A stretch of DNA of 38,568 nt from Lysinibacillus sp. ZYM-1 (GTDB lineage: Bacteria; Bacillota; Bacilli; Bacillales_A; Planococcaceae). The notes beneath the pieces are model-generated. The model had not been told where the DNA came from. It searched no databases and saw only the letters and a list, made by a program, of their open reading frames with translations. Below are positions 1-7,706 of this stretch, piece by piece. How positions within the stretch are numbered: position 1 is the first letter of the stretch; the number at the start of each line of letters is the position of its first letter. The stretch is from assembly GCF_001308875.1 (NCBI RefSeq), contig NZ_KQ465142.1:1-38568 (forward strand), written 5' to 3'. The position numbers and the translations under genes are program-made.

Positions 1-99
1 TGAAATTAATCTTATGAATAAGTGATAGATAAATACAAAGTGGTGATATTCTACCCGAAAGGGTTGGAAAGTCATTTACACAAAAATATTGACGCTCCC
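1..99. repeat. Left arm of window-spanning inverted repeat
   Basis: Bases 1-99 are the reverse complement of 38471-38566. The match is perfect except for one extra 3-nt unit (TGG/GTG) at about 41-43. It begins at base 1, so the repeat probably continues outside the window. Internally it has a small ACCC-GAAA-GGGT hairpin at 53-64. On the minus strand an ATG at 75 opens a frame (MTFQPF...) that runs off the left edge without a stop, and the 3-nt difference is one His codon in that frame. No Shine-Dalgarno sequence precedes this ATG. Identity of the repeat unknown. Confidence 0.93.
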
Positions 100-129
100 C
101 ACCATAACTAAAGTTAAATAAATTAATTC

Positions 130-462
130 TTAATTAAAATCATATTTATCGAGGTTATAAATAGATGAAGCTATATATTCTGTAACAAGATATGTAATGA
201 CCTCTATACCATTGCTATTAAATTGACGATGTTGCATTACAGTTTTCAAAATAGTAAATTTTTCACCGTTGCTACCTACTCCAAAAAATATCTCTTCATT
301 CCCATCGTAATTATTTCTGTTAGTAAGTAGGTATCTCAATGTTAACTTAGTTTCTTCCCATATTAACTCACCTTCAAAAACTTCTGCAAAATTAGATGTT
401 TTGGAGAGTACGCATTTCAATGTAAATTCTCCAATATTTTGAAGATTATTCAATTTTCCCAT
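130..462 (-). CDS. Truncated ApeA-like N-terminal domain protein (110 aa)
   Basis: The start is well supported by an AGGAGGG Shine-Dalgarno 7 nt before the ATG. The protein is a soluble beta-rich 110-residue chain with 'GEFTLKCVL' near the N-terminus, 'VFEGELIWEE', then 'EEIFFGVGSNGEKFTILK' at about 57-74 and 'YLVTEYIASSIYNLD' near the end. This pattern resembles the N-terminal domain of ApeA, the HEPN-RNase anti-phage protein. Full ApeA proteins are several hundred residues and end in a HEPN domain, which is absent here. The frame stops 31 nt from the inverted-repeat arm, so the gene looks cut short by whatever placed the repeat there. The family call rests on recalled pattern, not a search. 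It could be an unrelated small protein. Confidence 0.5.
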   Translation of the reverse strand: MGKLNNLQNIGEFTLKCVLSKTSNFAEVFEGELIWEETKLTLRYLLTNRNNYDGNEEIFFGVGSNGEKFTILKTVMQHRQFNSNGIEVITYLVTEYIASSIYNLDKYDFN

Positions 463-709
463 TCTATTGCCCTCCTAAATGAAGAAAATAATTAATGTTT
501 CTATTTGACTTTTTCCACACACATTTTTTCATAATTCTATAAAAAAGGACATTATCCTTTAAATTTATTAATATTTTACATTGACAATTTTCCAAAGTTC
601 CACAATCATGAAGCCGAGATAAGGAAAACGGCTTGGTGCTGATTTCGGTTGCCTACGTTAGAGACTCAAAAAAGAATCAACTAACATAGACAGCCGATTC
701 CATGAATCC
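463..709. other. Intergenic, small hairpins only
   Basis: This AT-rich gap upstream of the ApeA-like gene has no recognisable gene. Two weak hairpins are visible: AAAGGA/TCCTTT at about 544-560, and AAGCCG/CGGCTT at 611-634. Neither has a clear U-tract, and neither has a convincing role. Confidence 0.4.
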
Positions 710-949
710 TCAATTAAGGTATCCGTATTGTATGCCCTTGTTTAATCGTGATCCTTTCGAATCAATACACGTAGTTTCTACTTCTGCCCCCGAAACGTCT
801 TGTAATCCGTCTACATACCCTTTGTATGTATCGTAAATGCTTATCCTACTGTTATGAGGAATTCGGCAACAATTACAATATATCGTGTACCCTGCGCGAC
901 CATAGCCACTCAGACCTTCCACTCCTGACCGATTATGTGCGTCAACCAC
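710..949 (-). CDS. Doubtful small ORF (79 aa), unknown function
   Basis: The frame opens with GTG without a clear Shine-Dalgarno sequence, and a stop lies three codons upstream. The product is Cys- and Gly-rich ('YCNCCRIPHNSRISIYDTYK' in the middle) with no recognised domain. The surrounding 640-1080 segment appears somewhat richer in GC than its neighbours, which fits transferred phage- or element-derived DNA. It may be a fragment of a larger ancestral gene, or not a gene at all. Confidence 0.3.
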   Translation of the reverse strand: MVDAHNRSGVEGLSGYGRAGYTIYCNCCRIPHNSRISIYDTYKGYVDGLQDVSGAEVETTCIDSKGSRLNKGIQYGYLN

Positions 950-1127
950 ATTCAGACACTACGAAAAACAAGGAACTCGCATAATGTGTCCTAGCCGAAT
1001 TTACTGCGTTGGCTCTGCGTAACCTGACGTGTTTTTTAATGACGCTTAACGGCTTCTCGTCAATGAGCGTTCCTAAAAAAGACAATAGGAAAGCAGACCT
1101 TTGCATTTTACGTTTTTTCGAGGTAAA

Positions 1128-1202
1128 ATGAAGGCATATAATCGCTCATATTCAGTTATGGGTGAACACTATCGCTGGCAAGCAATTAGTGTATTCGTTT
1201 AA
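1128..1202 (+). CDS. Candidate 24-aa peptide ORF before a terminator
   Basis: ATG at 1128 follows GAGGT by a few bases and encodes a 24-residue peptide starting MKAYNRSYSV and ending in a TAA that is followed within 4 nt by a strong plus-strand terminator. The tight ORF-terminator layout is the only support. The 3' end overlaps the 3' end of the convergent integrase gene by 4 nt. No family recognised. It could be the tail of a decayed gene. Confidence 0.3.
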   Translation: MKAYNRSYSVMGEHYRWQAISVFV

Positions 1203-2212
1203 GAAGTCGTTAGTGCTACGAACACTAGCGGCTTTTTTCTGTTTAAATATCTAAGTTCAAGTGGACTATGCTGTCGGTATTTCTTCATCACTTCCTTATC
1301 AGCAAAATCTAAATAAATCTGAGCAGTAATATCAACGTTGGCATGACCCAGCAAACGAGATAAGGTTGCTAAATCGCCGCCATTAACTAAGTACCGTTTC
1401 GCAAAATTATTACGAAGTAAGTGAGGTGTCACTTGTAGCCCCACGTCTTTACTCCGCAGTCTAAAAGAACGTTCTACTCCTTCAATTCGTAATTTCGATC
1501 CTCTATTCGTTGGAAAGACATAAATACTATCCGAATAACGATCCTTGTAAGCTAACCATGACCTAAGATGTTTACGCGTCTTTTCTGAGTAGTAAACGAA
1601 TCGTTGCTTACTATTCTTTGTCTTGCGTAATAACAACGCATTCCCTCGCAAATCTATATCAGATGCTACAACTTCCAACAATTCTCCTATTCTTGCTCCA
1701 GTATCAAAGATTAATCGAGCTATTACCCAATCACGATATTGATCGAATTTCGTAACGTCGAAGGAACGGAAAAACTGCTTCAATTCATTATCCTCGAGCA
1801 TTACCTTGATTTTCCTCTCCGGTTTCACATTTTTTAAATCCTTCAAAGGATTGCTCCGTATTAGTTGTTCTGAATATAAGTGTGAATAAAATGCTTTTAT
1901 GTTACGTACATAATTCGCAATTGTCGTTTTACTTACCGGCTTGCCAAAATCGCTACGTCGTTCTGGATAGTTTACAGGCGTTTCAGCAGCGCTTATCTCG
2001 AACTTGCCTCTTTCTTCAATTGACCGAATATAAGCCCGTATATGCTCCGCCTTGACGCTTTTAACGTCATTTATTTCAAAGTTATCCAAAAGATACCTCG
2101 CAAATAGTTTAAGCGTTTGTTCATACGATTTTAGCGTTTTGGATGAAAGACCCTTCGCGGAACAATCCAACATATAACGGTCAATTTCGATTAAAAATGG
2201 ACTTATAGACAT
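1199..2212 (-). CDS. Tyrosine-type site-specific recombinase (integrase), 337 aa
   Basis: Complete tyrosine recombinase of the XerC/D-phage integrase superfamily. Residues about 5-115 form the SAM-like core-binding domain. The catalytic domain follows with Arg174 in TGARIGE, His264-Leu-Leu-Arg267, His290 in LLGH and the nucleophile Tyr300 in AQIYLDF, so all expected catalytic residues are present. The ATG follows a GAGGGGGCG Shine-Dalgarno by 8 nt, but that Shine-Dalgarno lies in the 3' arm of a terminator-like hairpin downstream of spo0A. The gene is in the same direction as spo0A and about 140 nt after it, the usual position for an element integrated at a gene's 3' end. The boundary of the element on the other side is not evident. 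The C-terminal tail (about 305-337) overlaps a plus-strand terminator. Confidence 0.92.
   Translation of the reverse strand: MSISPFLIEIDRYMLDCSAKGLSSKTLKSYEQTLKLFARYLLDNFEINDVKSVKAEHIRAYIRSIEERGKFEISAAETPVNYPERRSDFGKPVSKTTIANYVRNIKAFYSHLYSEQLIRSNPLKDLKNVKPERKIKVMLEDNELKQFFRSFDVTKFDQYRDWVIARLIFDTGARIGELLEVVASDIDLRGNALLLRKTKNSKQRFVYYSEKTRKHLRSWLAYKDRYSDSIYVFPTNRGSKLRIEGVERSFRLRSKDVGLQVTPHLLRNNFAKRYLVNGGDLATLSRLLGHANVDITAQIYLDFADKEVMKKYRQHSPLELRYLNRKKPLVFVALTTS
1206..1238 (+). terminator. Intrinsic terminator (plus strand) inside the integrase 3' end
   Basis: GTCGTTAGTG (1206-1215) pairs with CACTAGCGGC (1223-1232) with two G-U pairs, followed by six T. It is oriented for plus-strand transcription although it lies within the last codons of the minus-strand integrase. 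It therefore serves something transcribed from the left, perhaps the 24-aa ORF. Confidence 0.6.
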
Positions 2213-2261
2213 AAAAAATACGCCCCCTCAAACAGTCGGCATAAACTGTCTAAAAAGGCGT
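2213..2261 (-). terminator. Terminator hairpin after spo0A that contains the integrase RBS
   Basis: On the minus strand ACGCC (2261-2257) pairs with GGCGT (2224-2220). An inner ACAGT/ACTGT stem (2249-2245 with 2236-2232) is nested inside, and a run of six T follows directly before the integrase ATG. It has the form of an intrinsic terminator for spo0A. The GAGGGGGCG of the 3' arm is also the only Shine-Dalgarno for the integrase, so folding would both stop transcription and hide the start. Confidence 0.55.
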
Positions 2262-2350
2262 TATAATTTTCGCTATATAAGCGTTATCTATTTTGGGTTT
2301 ACCGGTCATTCTCCACTAAGCCACACGCTTAAAACCTTGATATAGCGCGT

Positions 2351-3142
2351 TTAGCTAGCCATCATATCGATGCGGATTTTGTCTGCGATCATAGCAATGA
2401 ATTCGCTATTTGTTGGCTTGGACTTCAAATGATGGACTGTATAGCCAAACATCGACGAAATGGATTCATAATTGCCACGATTCCACGCCACTTCGATAGC
2501 ATGACGAATCGCACGTTCAACGCGTGATGGTGTCGTATTGAATTTTTTCGCGATTTCTGGATATAAAATTTTTGTCACAGATCCTAATAATTCAATATCC
2601 TCAAATACCATTTGAATGGCTTCGCGTAAATATGAGTACCCTTTAATATGTGCAGGTACACCGATTTCTTTAATGATAGCTGTAATCGTGCTGTCTAATT
2701 GATGTTGATTTAATTTTTGTGGCACTGTTGGTTGTAAAACGCTTGTCTTTTTAGGAAGTGTCGCCTTCTGTCCAGCACAATGTAAAATCTTTTGCACTAA
2801 TTGGTCAAATTCAAACGGCTTTAGCATGAAATAGGATGCCCCCAAATCTACTGCCTGTTTCATGACATCTTCTTGACCAAAAGCGGTTAACATAATTACT
2901 TGTACCGATGACATTTTCTCATTTTGATACATGGATTCTAAAACAGCTAAACCGTCAAGATGAGGCATTATTATATCTAGAAGTAAAATATCAGGTGTAA
3001 ATTCCTCAAGCATTTGTAGACAAACTTTTCCGTTTGAAGCTGTCGCAATAATTTCTATTTCGGCATGCCCTTGAAAATACTGCTCCATTGTTTTTAATAA
3101 CTCACGATTATCATCTGCAATCGCTACTTTTACCTTTGTCAT
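2351..3142 (-). CDS. spo0A: Sporulation master response regulator Spo0A
   Basis: Spo0A is the phosphorelay output regulator that commits the cell to sporulation. The 263-aa product has an N-terminal receiver domain with acidic pair Asp10-Asp11, phospho-acceptor Asp56 (ILLLDIIMP), Thr86 and Lys108, a linker near 125-150, and the C-terminal Spo0A DNA-binding domain with recognition helix region '[17 protein letters not shown]'. The longer frame starting at 3175 is rejected: the ATG at 3142 follows GAAGGAGGAATT and gives the family start [12 protein letters not shown]. It lies next to spoIVB as in B. subtilis, separated by a terminator. Putative 0A boxes lie in the upstream region, suggesting autoregulation. 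Confidence 0.98.
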   Translation of the reverse strand: MTKVKVAIADDNRELLKTMEQYFQGHAEIEIIATASNGKVCLQMLEEFTPDILLLDIIMPHLDGLAVLESMYQNEKMSSVQVIMLTAFGQEDVMKQAVDLGASYFMLKPFEFDQLVQKILHCAGQKATLPKKTSVLQPTVPQKLNQHQLDSTITAIIKEIGVPAHIKGYSYLREAIQMVFEDIELLGSVTKILYPEIAKKFNTTPSRVERAIRHAIEVAWNRGNYESISSMFGYTVHHLKSKPTNSEFIAMIADKIRIDMMAS

Positions 3143-3226
3143 TCCAATTCCTCCTTCTGGACTTGCTTTGAACACTCCAAAGCGTTAACCTAACACCTAA
3201 ATGCCGTTTTTGGCACACTGTGGAAT

Positions 3227-3336
3227 TTTCGACATTTTTGTTTTAAAAACCTTTTTCATTTCCAAAAATGAGTATGTAGTCCGATACTTTCTTTTTATAT
3301 CGACAAGTTGCGCTAAATAGTTGCAAACTGTCGAAA
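3227..3336. promoter_or_regulatory. Cluster of putative 0A boxes upstream of spo0A
   Basis: Three matches to the Spo0A box TGTCGAA lie in the 400-nt spo0A leader: TTTCGACA at 3227-3234 (reverse orientation), TATCGACA at 3298-3305 (one mismatch) and TGTCGAAA at 3329-3336 (exact). In B. subtilis Spo0A~P controls its own two promoters through such boxes. The cluster fits that scheme, but I could not place a convincing sigma-H promoter. Confidence 0.6.
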
Positions 3337-3461
3337 TGCTCTTATTACCTATTTTAGATAAAAAAACAAGATAAAACTACAGTTTTTTTAAATATCATGA
3401 CTCCTTAAGGTTATTATTAGAAATACTTGTTGAATTCAAGATGTTTTTTTGAAATAAAGGT

Positions 3462-3518
3462 AAAAAACCGCTAGTCTCCTGCGGCACCTGCTCTGCCTAC
3501 AGAAAAAAGCGGATTTTT
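3462..3518 (-). terminator. Terminator between spoIVB and spo0A
   Basis: On the minus strand CCGCT (3512-3508) pairs with AGCGG (3472-3468) around a loop that can itself fold (GGCA/TGCC), and the U-run TTTTTT follows. It lies 25 nt after the spoIVB stop and would separate spoIVB from spo0A transcription. Confidence 0.6.
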
Positions 3519-3543
3519 ACCAAATGCCATCTCCCTCTTCATT

Positions 3544-4491
3544 TTAGGAAGACTTTCTTAACATTTCAGCTACTGTTAGAGCTGCTCCCTTTTTTGGCTC
3601 CTCCACAAACATATGTGTCACAGCACCAACAAAACGACCGTCTTGAATGATAGGACTGCCACTCATTCCCTGCAAAATTCCACCTGTTTTTTCAATGAGC
3701 TTTTCGTCAGATACTATAAATTCAAGTCGTTCATTTTCAACCTTTGTAATTTCAATGGAAAAAGTTTCGACTTTTTTGCCTTCAATGGCTGTATAAATTT
3801 CAGCTTTCCCCGTTTTTATATCCTTTTCATGCATAATTTCAATCGCTTTGGGTAATCTTTGTTGATAGCCTTCTTCCCAACGACCAAAAATTCCATAAAC
3901 GGTATTTTTATCTATACTGCCTAGTCGTTCTTGATGTTTTTCAATGGAGGATATTTTATAACCTGGTTGGCCTGGCATACTTTTACGGATTTGTTGAATT
4001 GAAGCTAAAAAAATGGAGCCAGCTCTAAATACAGGGGCTTCTTGTAGGGTTGAATCGACAATTTGATGACCTAGTGCACCATAGTTTTTTGTCTCTGGAT
4101 CAATATAAGTCAGTGTTCCTACTCCATCTGTTTCATCTTTTAAAAAGGAAATGATATGCTCTGCTTCTTGGTTTTGTAATTCCAGTGTGACTTGTTTTCC
4201 TTCACTATTGATCGTCCATTTCTGTTGGCCTTCTTTAGCCATAGCTTGTTTGGCATCAGCAAGCGATTTTACAGGTATATCATTAATTTTTTCAATAACT
4301 GCGCCTCCTTTCATCCACTGATTGGAAGCTAAAAGCACATCATGCGCTACAAATACATGGGATAATTGAAGTTGGATTCCAATCGCTTCGCCCATTGGTA
4401 TAAGCTTTTTGGCGGCTAAAGCTTGTATAGGCATCACTAACAAAAAGATGAGCATAGGCAAAATGACTAATTGACGCCAACGACGATTCAT
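3544..4491 (-). CDS. spoIVB: SpoIVB serine peptidase
   Basis: SpoIVB (peptidase family S55) is secreted from the forespore into the intermembrane space, where it cleaves SpoIVFA to trigger pro-sigma-K processing. The product has an N-terminal signal/membrane segment (about 5-27), a PDZ region (about 35-105) with 'GGAVIEKINDIPVKS', then the S55 domain with the catalytic His in GALGHQI (about 142) and Ser in GMSGSP (about 279). The start was set at the ATG at 4491, which follows AAAGGAGGTGTCGT. The frame's first ATG at 4509 lies upstream of that Shine-Dalgarno. At 315 aa it is shorter than the B. subtilis protein (about 426 aa), mostly before the PDZ domain. It lies between recN and spo0A as in Bacillus. 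Confidence 0.96.
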   Translation of the reverse strand: MNRRWRQLVILPMLIFLLVMPIQALAAKKLIPMGEAIGIQLQLSHVFVAHDVLLASNQWMKGGAVIEKINDIPVKSLADAKQAMAKEGQQKWTINSEGKQVTLELQNQEAEHIISFLKDETDGVGTLTYIDPETKNYGALGHQIVDSTLQEAPVFRAGSIFLASIQQIRKSMPGQPGYKISSIEKHQERLGSIDKNTVYGIFGRWEEGYQQRLPKAIEIMHEKDIKTGKAEIYTAIEGKKVETFSIEITKVENERLEFIVSDEKLIEKTGGILQGMSGSPIIQDGRFVGAVTHMFVEEPKKGAALTVAEMLRKSS

Positions 4492-4572
4492 ACGACACCT
4501 CCTTTTCATTTTTGTCTTTTTACTATGTGTTGTTGTGGCATTCTTATAAGCGGTAAATATTTGTGCAAAAAG

Positions 4573-4605
4573 AAAAAAACCAGAAACAGTATCAACTGTT
4601 CCTGG
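4573..4605 (-). terminator. recN terminator
   Basis: CCAGAAACAGT (4580-4590) pairs with ACTGTTCCTGG (4595-4605) with one mismatch. On the minus strand it is followed by seven T. It lies immediately after the recN stop. Confidence 0.85.
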
Positions 4606-4612
4606 AATATGG

Positions 4613-6304
4613 TTAACGCATTTGTTTTTTGCGTTCTTCTGCCATTGTTAATAATTCGCTTGCATGCTGTAGCGTTAAAGCAGTGATTTCTGCCCCAGAC
4701 ATCATACGGCTTACTTCTTCAATCCTTGCCTGTTGATCAATTTCTGATAATGAAGTAAATGTTCGATCATGTTCGACTTCTTTTTTGATAAAGTAATGAT
4801 GATCAGCCATGGCAGCAACTTGAGGTAAATGCGAAATACAAAGCACTTGGGAATTAATAGATACTGCTGCAATTTTTTCTGCAATGGCTTGTGCCACTCG
4901 CCCACTAACACCTGTATCCACTTCATCAAAAATAATCGATGTGATGCCATTTGAAGATGAGAAAATCGTTTTTAGCGCAAGCATCATTCGTGATAATTCT
5001 CCTCCAGAAGCAATTTTCGGTAAGGACTTTGGAGGTTCTCCAACGTTGGTAGAGATATAGAAAATAATTTGATCTTTTCCATTCGCATCGAAATAAGGTA
5101 ATTCATCGAAATTGACAATAAATTTAGCTTTTTCCATATGTAATTCACGTAACTCTGCCATAATAGCTTCACTCAATTGTTGGGCAGCAGCCTTACGTAC
5201 GGTTGAAAGTTCTACCGCAAGCTCGTTTAGGACCGATTCCATTTCGAGCACTCTTCGTTCTTTCACTTGCAAAATTTCATCTCGATTTAGCAGTTCATTT
5301 AACTCTGTTTTTATTTTTTCCAAATACGCAAAGATATCTTCCATAGTCGAACCATATTTGCGTTTTAAATTCTGGAATAACGCTAACCGTTGTTCCACTT
5401 CGTTTAAACGAGCTGGATCAAACTCTAATTCATCTAATACATTCTTGACCTGGTAAGCTGCATCTTGTAGCGCATAAAATGCCGTAGTCACTGCCTCCGA
5501 TGCTTCTTTGAATTGCTCATCCACCGTTGCTGCGTCTTCCAAGGCACCCATTGCATTACCGATCCAATCAAGTCCCTTCGATTCGCCCTGAATAGCCTCA
5601 TAGGCAGCACTAGAGCGCTCAAAAATTTTATTGAAGTTCATGAGGCGACGACGTTCATCCAGAAGCTCGTCTTCCTCACCTAGCTTTAAATTGGCTTCCT
5701 CTAGCTCTTTTATTTGAAACTGATACAAATCTATGCGTTGTGCCATCAATTGTTCATCGATGGATATGGAAGCTAAATCCTTTTTCAACAATCGATATTC
5801 TTCATACTGTTCGCTATATGTTTTATGAATAGGCATCAGCTGCTCTTCTGCAAACTGGTCGAGTAAATTGATATGCTGTTTTTCATCCATCAGCTCTTGG
5901 TTTTCATGTTGACCATGAATATCAATGAGGCTTCCACCAATTTCTCTCAGTACTGACAATGGCACAAGTTTACCATTTACACGGCAAATACTTTTCCCAG
6001 AATCATTTAAATCACGACGTAAAATAATTGTATCTTCCTCAATTTCAATGCCAGCTTCTTCTAATTTTTTCAGCACAGGGTGGGTTGAATTCGAAATTTG
6101 AAATAAGCCACCTAGTTCAGCTTTTCTTGCCCCATGACGAATAAATTCAGTATTTCCACGTCCACCGGCAAGTAAATGAACAGCATCAATGATAATCGAT
6201 TTTCCAGCGCCCGTTTCCCCTGTTAGCACTGTCAAACCTTCTGAAAAACTCACAGTCAAATCCTCAATGATAGCAAAGTTTCGAATACTAAGCTCTCTTA
6301 ACAC
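4613..6304 (-). CDS. recN: DNA repair ATPase RecN
   Basis: RecN is an SMC-like ATPase that gathers and protects double-strand break ends for recombination. The 563-aa product starts MLRELSIRNFAIIEDL, has Walker A GETGAGKS at about 30-37, a long central coiled-coil region (about 150-385), the ABC signature 'ASGGELSRMMLALK' near 430 and Walker B 'SIIFDEVDTGVSG' near 455. Length and domain order match the family. It is 33 nt downstream of ahrC with no terminator between them, so the two are probably co-transcribed, as in Bacillus. Confidence 0.98.
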   Translation of the reverse strand: MLRELSIRNFAIIEDLTVSFSEGLTVLTGETGAGKSIIIDAVHLLAGGRGNTEFIRHGARKAELGGLFQISNSTHPVLKKLEEAGIEIEEDTIILRRDLNDSGKSICRVNGKLVPLSVLREIGGSLIDIHGQHENQELMDEKQHINLLDQFAEEQLMPIHKTYSEQYEEYRLLKKDLASISIDEQLMAQRIDLYQFQIKELEEANLKLGEEDELLDERRRLMNFNKIFERSSAAYEAIQGESKGLDWIGNAMGALEDAATVDEQFKEASEAVTTAFYALQDAAYQVKNVLDELEFDPARLNEVEQRLALFQNLKRKYGSTMEDIFAYLEKIKTELNELLNRDEILQVKERRVLEMESVLNELAVELSTVRKAAAQQLSEAIMAELRELHMEKAKFIVNFDELPYFDANGKDQIIFYISTNVGEPPKSLPKIASGGELSRMMLALKTIFSSSNGITSIIFDEVDTGVSGRVAQAIAEKIAAVSINSQVLCISHLPQVAAMADHHYFIKKEVEHDRTFTSLSEIDQQARIEEVSRMMSGAEITALTLQHASELLTMAEERKKQMR

Positions 6305-6337
6305 TAATTGTCACCTCTGAATCCATTTTCCCATTTT

Positions 6338-6787
6338 TTAAAGCATGTCTAGTAAACGATTTTTTGTATTTTCTCGCTCATTTTCATCTCGACAAATAAT
6401 TAAAATGGTATCATCTCCAGAAATCGTACCTAAAATTTCTGGCCAATCTAAATGGTCAAGTAAGGATGCAATCGCATTCGCATTCCCCGGAAGTGCTTTC
6501 ATTACTAAAAAGTGTGATGCTCCATCAATACTTACAAAGGCATCAGCTAATGCACGGTGTAATTTTTGCACTGGGTTAAATCGTTGATCAGCGGGCAAGC
6601 TATATTTATAGCGACCGTCCTGTAATGGTACTTTTACCAAATGCAGCTCTTTTATATCTCGTGATACTGTAGCTTGTGTCACATTATAGCCTGCATCTTT
6701 TAGAAAATCGACTAAATCATCTTGTGTTTCAATCTCATGATTGGCAATAATATCCCGAATCCGTATATGTCGTTGTCCTTTATTCAT
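6338..6787 (-). CDS. argR: Arginine repressor/activator ArgR (AhrC)
   Basis: AhrC/ArgR is the hexameric arginine-responsive regulator that represses arginine synthesis and activates catabolism. The 149-aa product begins [14 protein letters not shown], with a winged-helix DNA-binding domain (about 1-70, '[19 protein letters not shown]') and a C-terminal arginine-binding/oligomerisation domain (about 80-149, '[15 protein letters not shown]'). ATG at 6787 follows AGAGGTGG and matches the family start. The GTG three codons upstream lies within that Shine-Dalgarno. The gene leads a transcription unit with recN, since a terminator separates it from tlyA upstream. Confidence 0.97.
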   Translation of the reverse strand: MNKGQRHIRIRDIIANHEIETQDDLVDFLKDAGYNVTQATVSRDIKELHLVKVPLQDGRYKYSLPADQRFNPVQKLHRALADAFVSIDGASHFLVMKALPGNANAIASLLDHLDWPEILGTISGDDTILIICRDENERENTKNRLLDML

Positions 6788-6855
6788 CGTAGCCACCTCT
6801 TATAAATAGTTATATATGTGTATAATCACACTACCATTTTCAACAAAAAAGCACA

Positions 6856-6889
6856 AGAAAAAACACGGCTCTATAAGCGAGCACGTGTT
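6856..6889 (-). terminator. tlyA terminator
   Basis: AACACG-GCTC (6862-6871) pairs with GAGC-A-CGTGTT (6879-6889), and on the minus strand the stem is followed by a run of T. The stem overlaps the tlyA stop codon. Confidence 0.8.
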
Positions 6890-7706
6890 ATTTTAAAGAA
6901 TTATGCGCTTCTTCAACGAGTGCATTAAAAGCTGTATATGCAGGAATAACTTCTTCCCCAACAGGATTCACTAAATGGAATAAAAATTCAATATTTCCTT
7001 CTCCACCTGTTATTGGCGAATAAGAAGCATTTTTCACAACAAAGCCAATTTCTGTAGCCATTGTTGCCGTTTTTTCTAGTACTTCTAGGTGGACTTTTTT
7101 ATCACGAACGATACCCTTTTTGCCAACTTTATCTTTCCCCGCTTCAAACTGCGGTTTCACCAAGCCCATGACATCGCCACCTGGTAGCAATAATGTTTTT
7201 AAGACTGGCAAAATTAAAGATAATGAAATAAAACTAACATCAATAGTAGCAAAATCAGGTAAACCTTCAGATAAATCTGCCGCTGTAGTATAGCGAAAAT
7301 TGGTTTTTTCCATTACTGTAACACGTTCATCCGAGCGAATTTTCCATGCTAATTGATTCGATCCAACGTCCAATGCATAGCAATGTCTTGCACCATGTTG
7401 CAATGCACAATCTGTAAAGCCACCTGTAGAGGAGCCAATGTCAAGCATTAGCTTCCCTTCTACAGACATATCAAAAATTTGTAGTGCCTTCTCTAGCTTC
7501 AGACCACCACGACTAACATATTTTAAATCGGAGCCTTTTACTTGTAGAGGAGCATCGATGGCAATCTTCTCTCCTGCTTTATCAATACGTATTTCATTTG
7601 AAAAAACAAGGCCTGCCATAATGGTACGTTTTGCTTTTTCTCTTGTTTCGCACAGTCCCCGCTCTACAAGTAAAATATCCACTCGTTCTTTTGGTTGTTT
7701 TGTCAT
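6888..7706 (-). CDS. tlyA: TlyA family 16S/23S rRNA 2'-O-methyltransferase (YqxC)
   Basis: This family joins an N-terminal S4 RNA-binding domain (about 7-65, 'RVDILLVERGLCETREKAKR') to an FtsJ/RrmJ-like SAM-dependent methyltransferase domain (about 65-255) with the SAM motif 'MLDIGSSTGGFTDCAL'. Members such as mycobacterial TlyA methylate rRNA ribose. In Bacillus the gene (yqxC) also lies between dxs and ahrC. The 272-aa length is normal. Its ATG overlaps the dxs stop (TAATG), implying translational coupling. Hemolysin labels seen for some family members are not supported by the sequence. Confidence 0.94.
   Translation of the reverse strand: MTKQPKERVDILLVERGLCETREKAKRTIMAGLVFSNEIRIDKAGEKIAIDAPLQVKGSDLKYVSRGGLKLEKALQIFDMSVEGKLMLDIGSSTGGFTDCALQHGARHCYALDVGSNQLAWKIRSDERVTVMEKTNFRYTTAADLSEGLPDFATIDVSFISLSLILPVLKTLLLPGGDVMGLVKPQFEAGKDKVGKKGIVRDKKVHLEVLEKTATMATEIGFVVKNASYSPITGGEGNIEFLFHLVNPVGEEVIPAYTAFNALVEEAHNSLK

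Noticed and set aside
53..64. ACCC-GAAA-GGGT hairpin as a riboswitch or group II intron piece
   Set aside because: It is a single 4-bp stem with a GNRA loop. No other conserved ribozyme or riboswitch elements are present.
2281..2345. Possible tRNA or tRNA-derived attachment site between spo0A and the integrase
   Set aside because: No T-loop consensus or cloverleaf pairing can be drawn. Only a terminator-like hairpin is supported.
5112..5456. Plus-strand open frame inside recN
   Set aside because: Antisense shadow of recN with Ser-rich low-complexity translation and no ribosome binding site. The same applies to plus-strand frames inside accC, tlyA, xseA and others.
6788..6850. ARG box in front of ahrC
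   Set aside because: The region is AT-rich with loose palindromes, but nothing close enough to an ARG box to claim.
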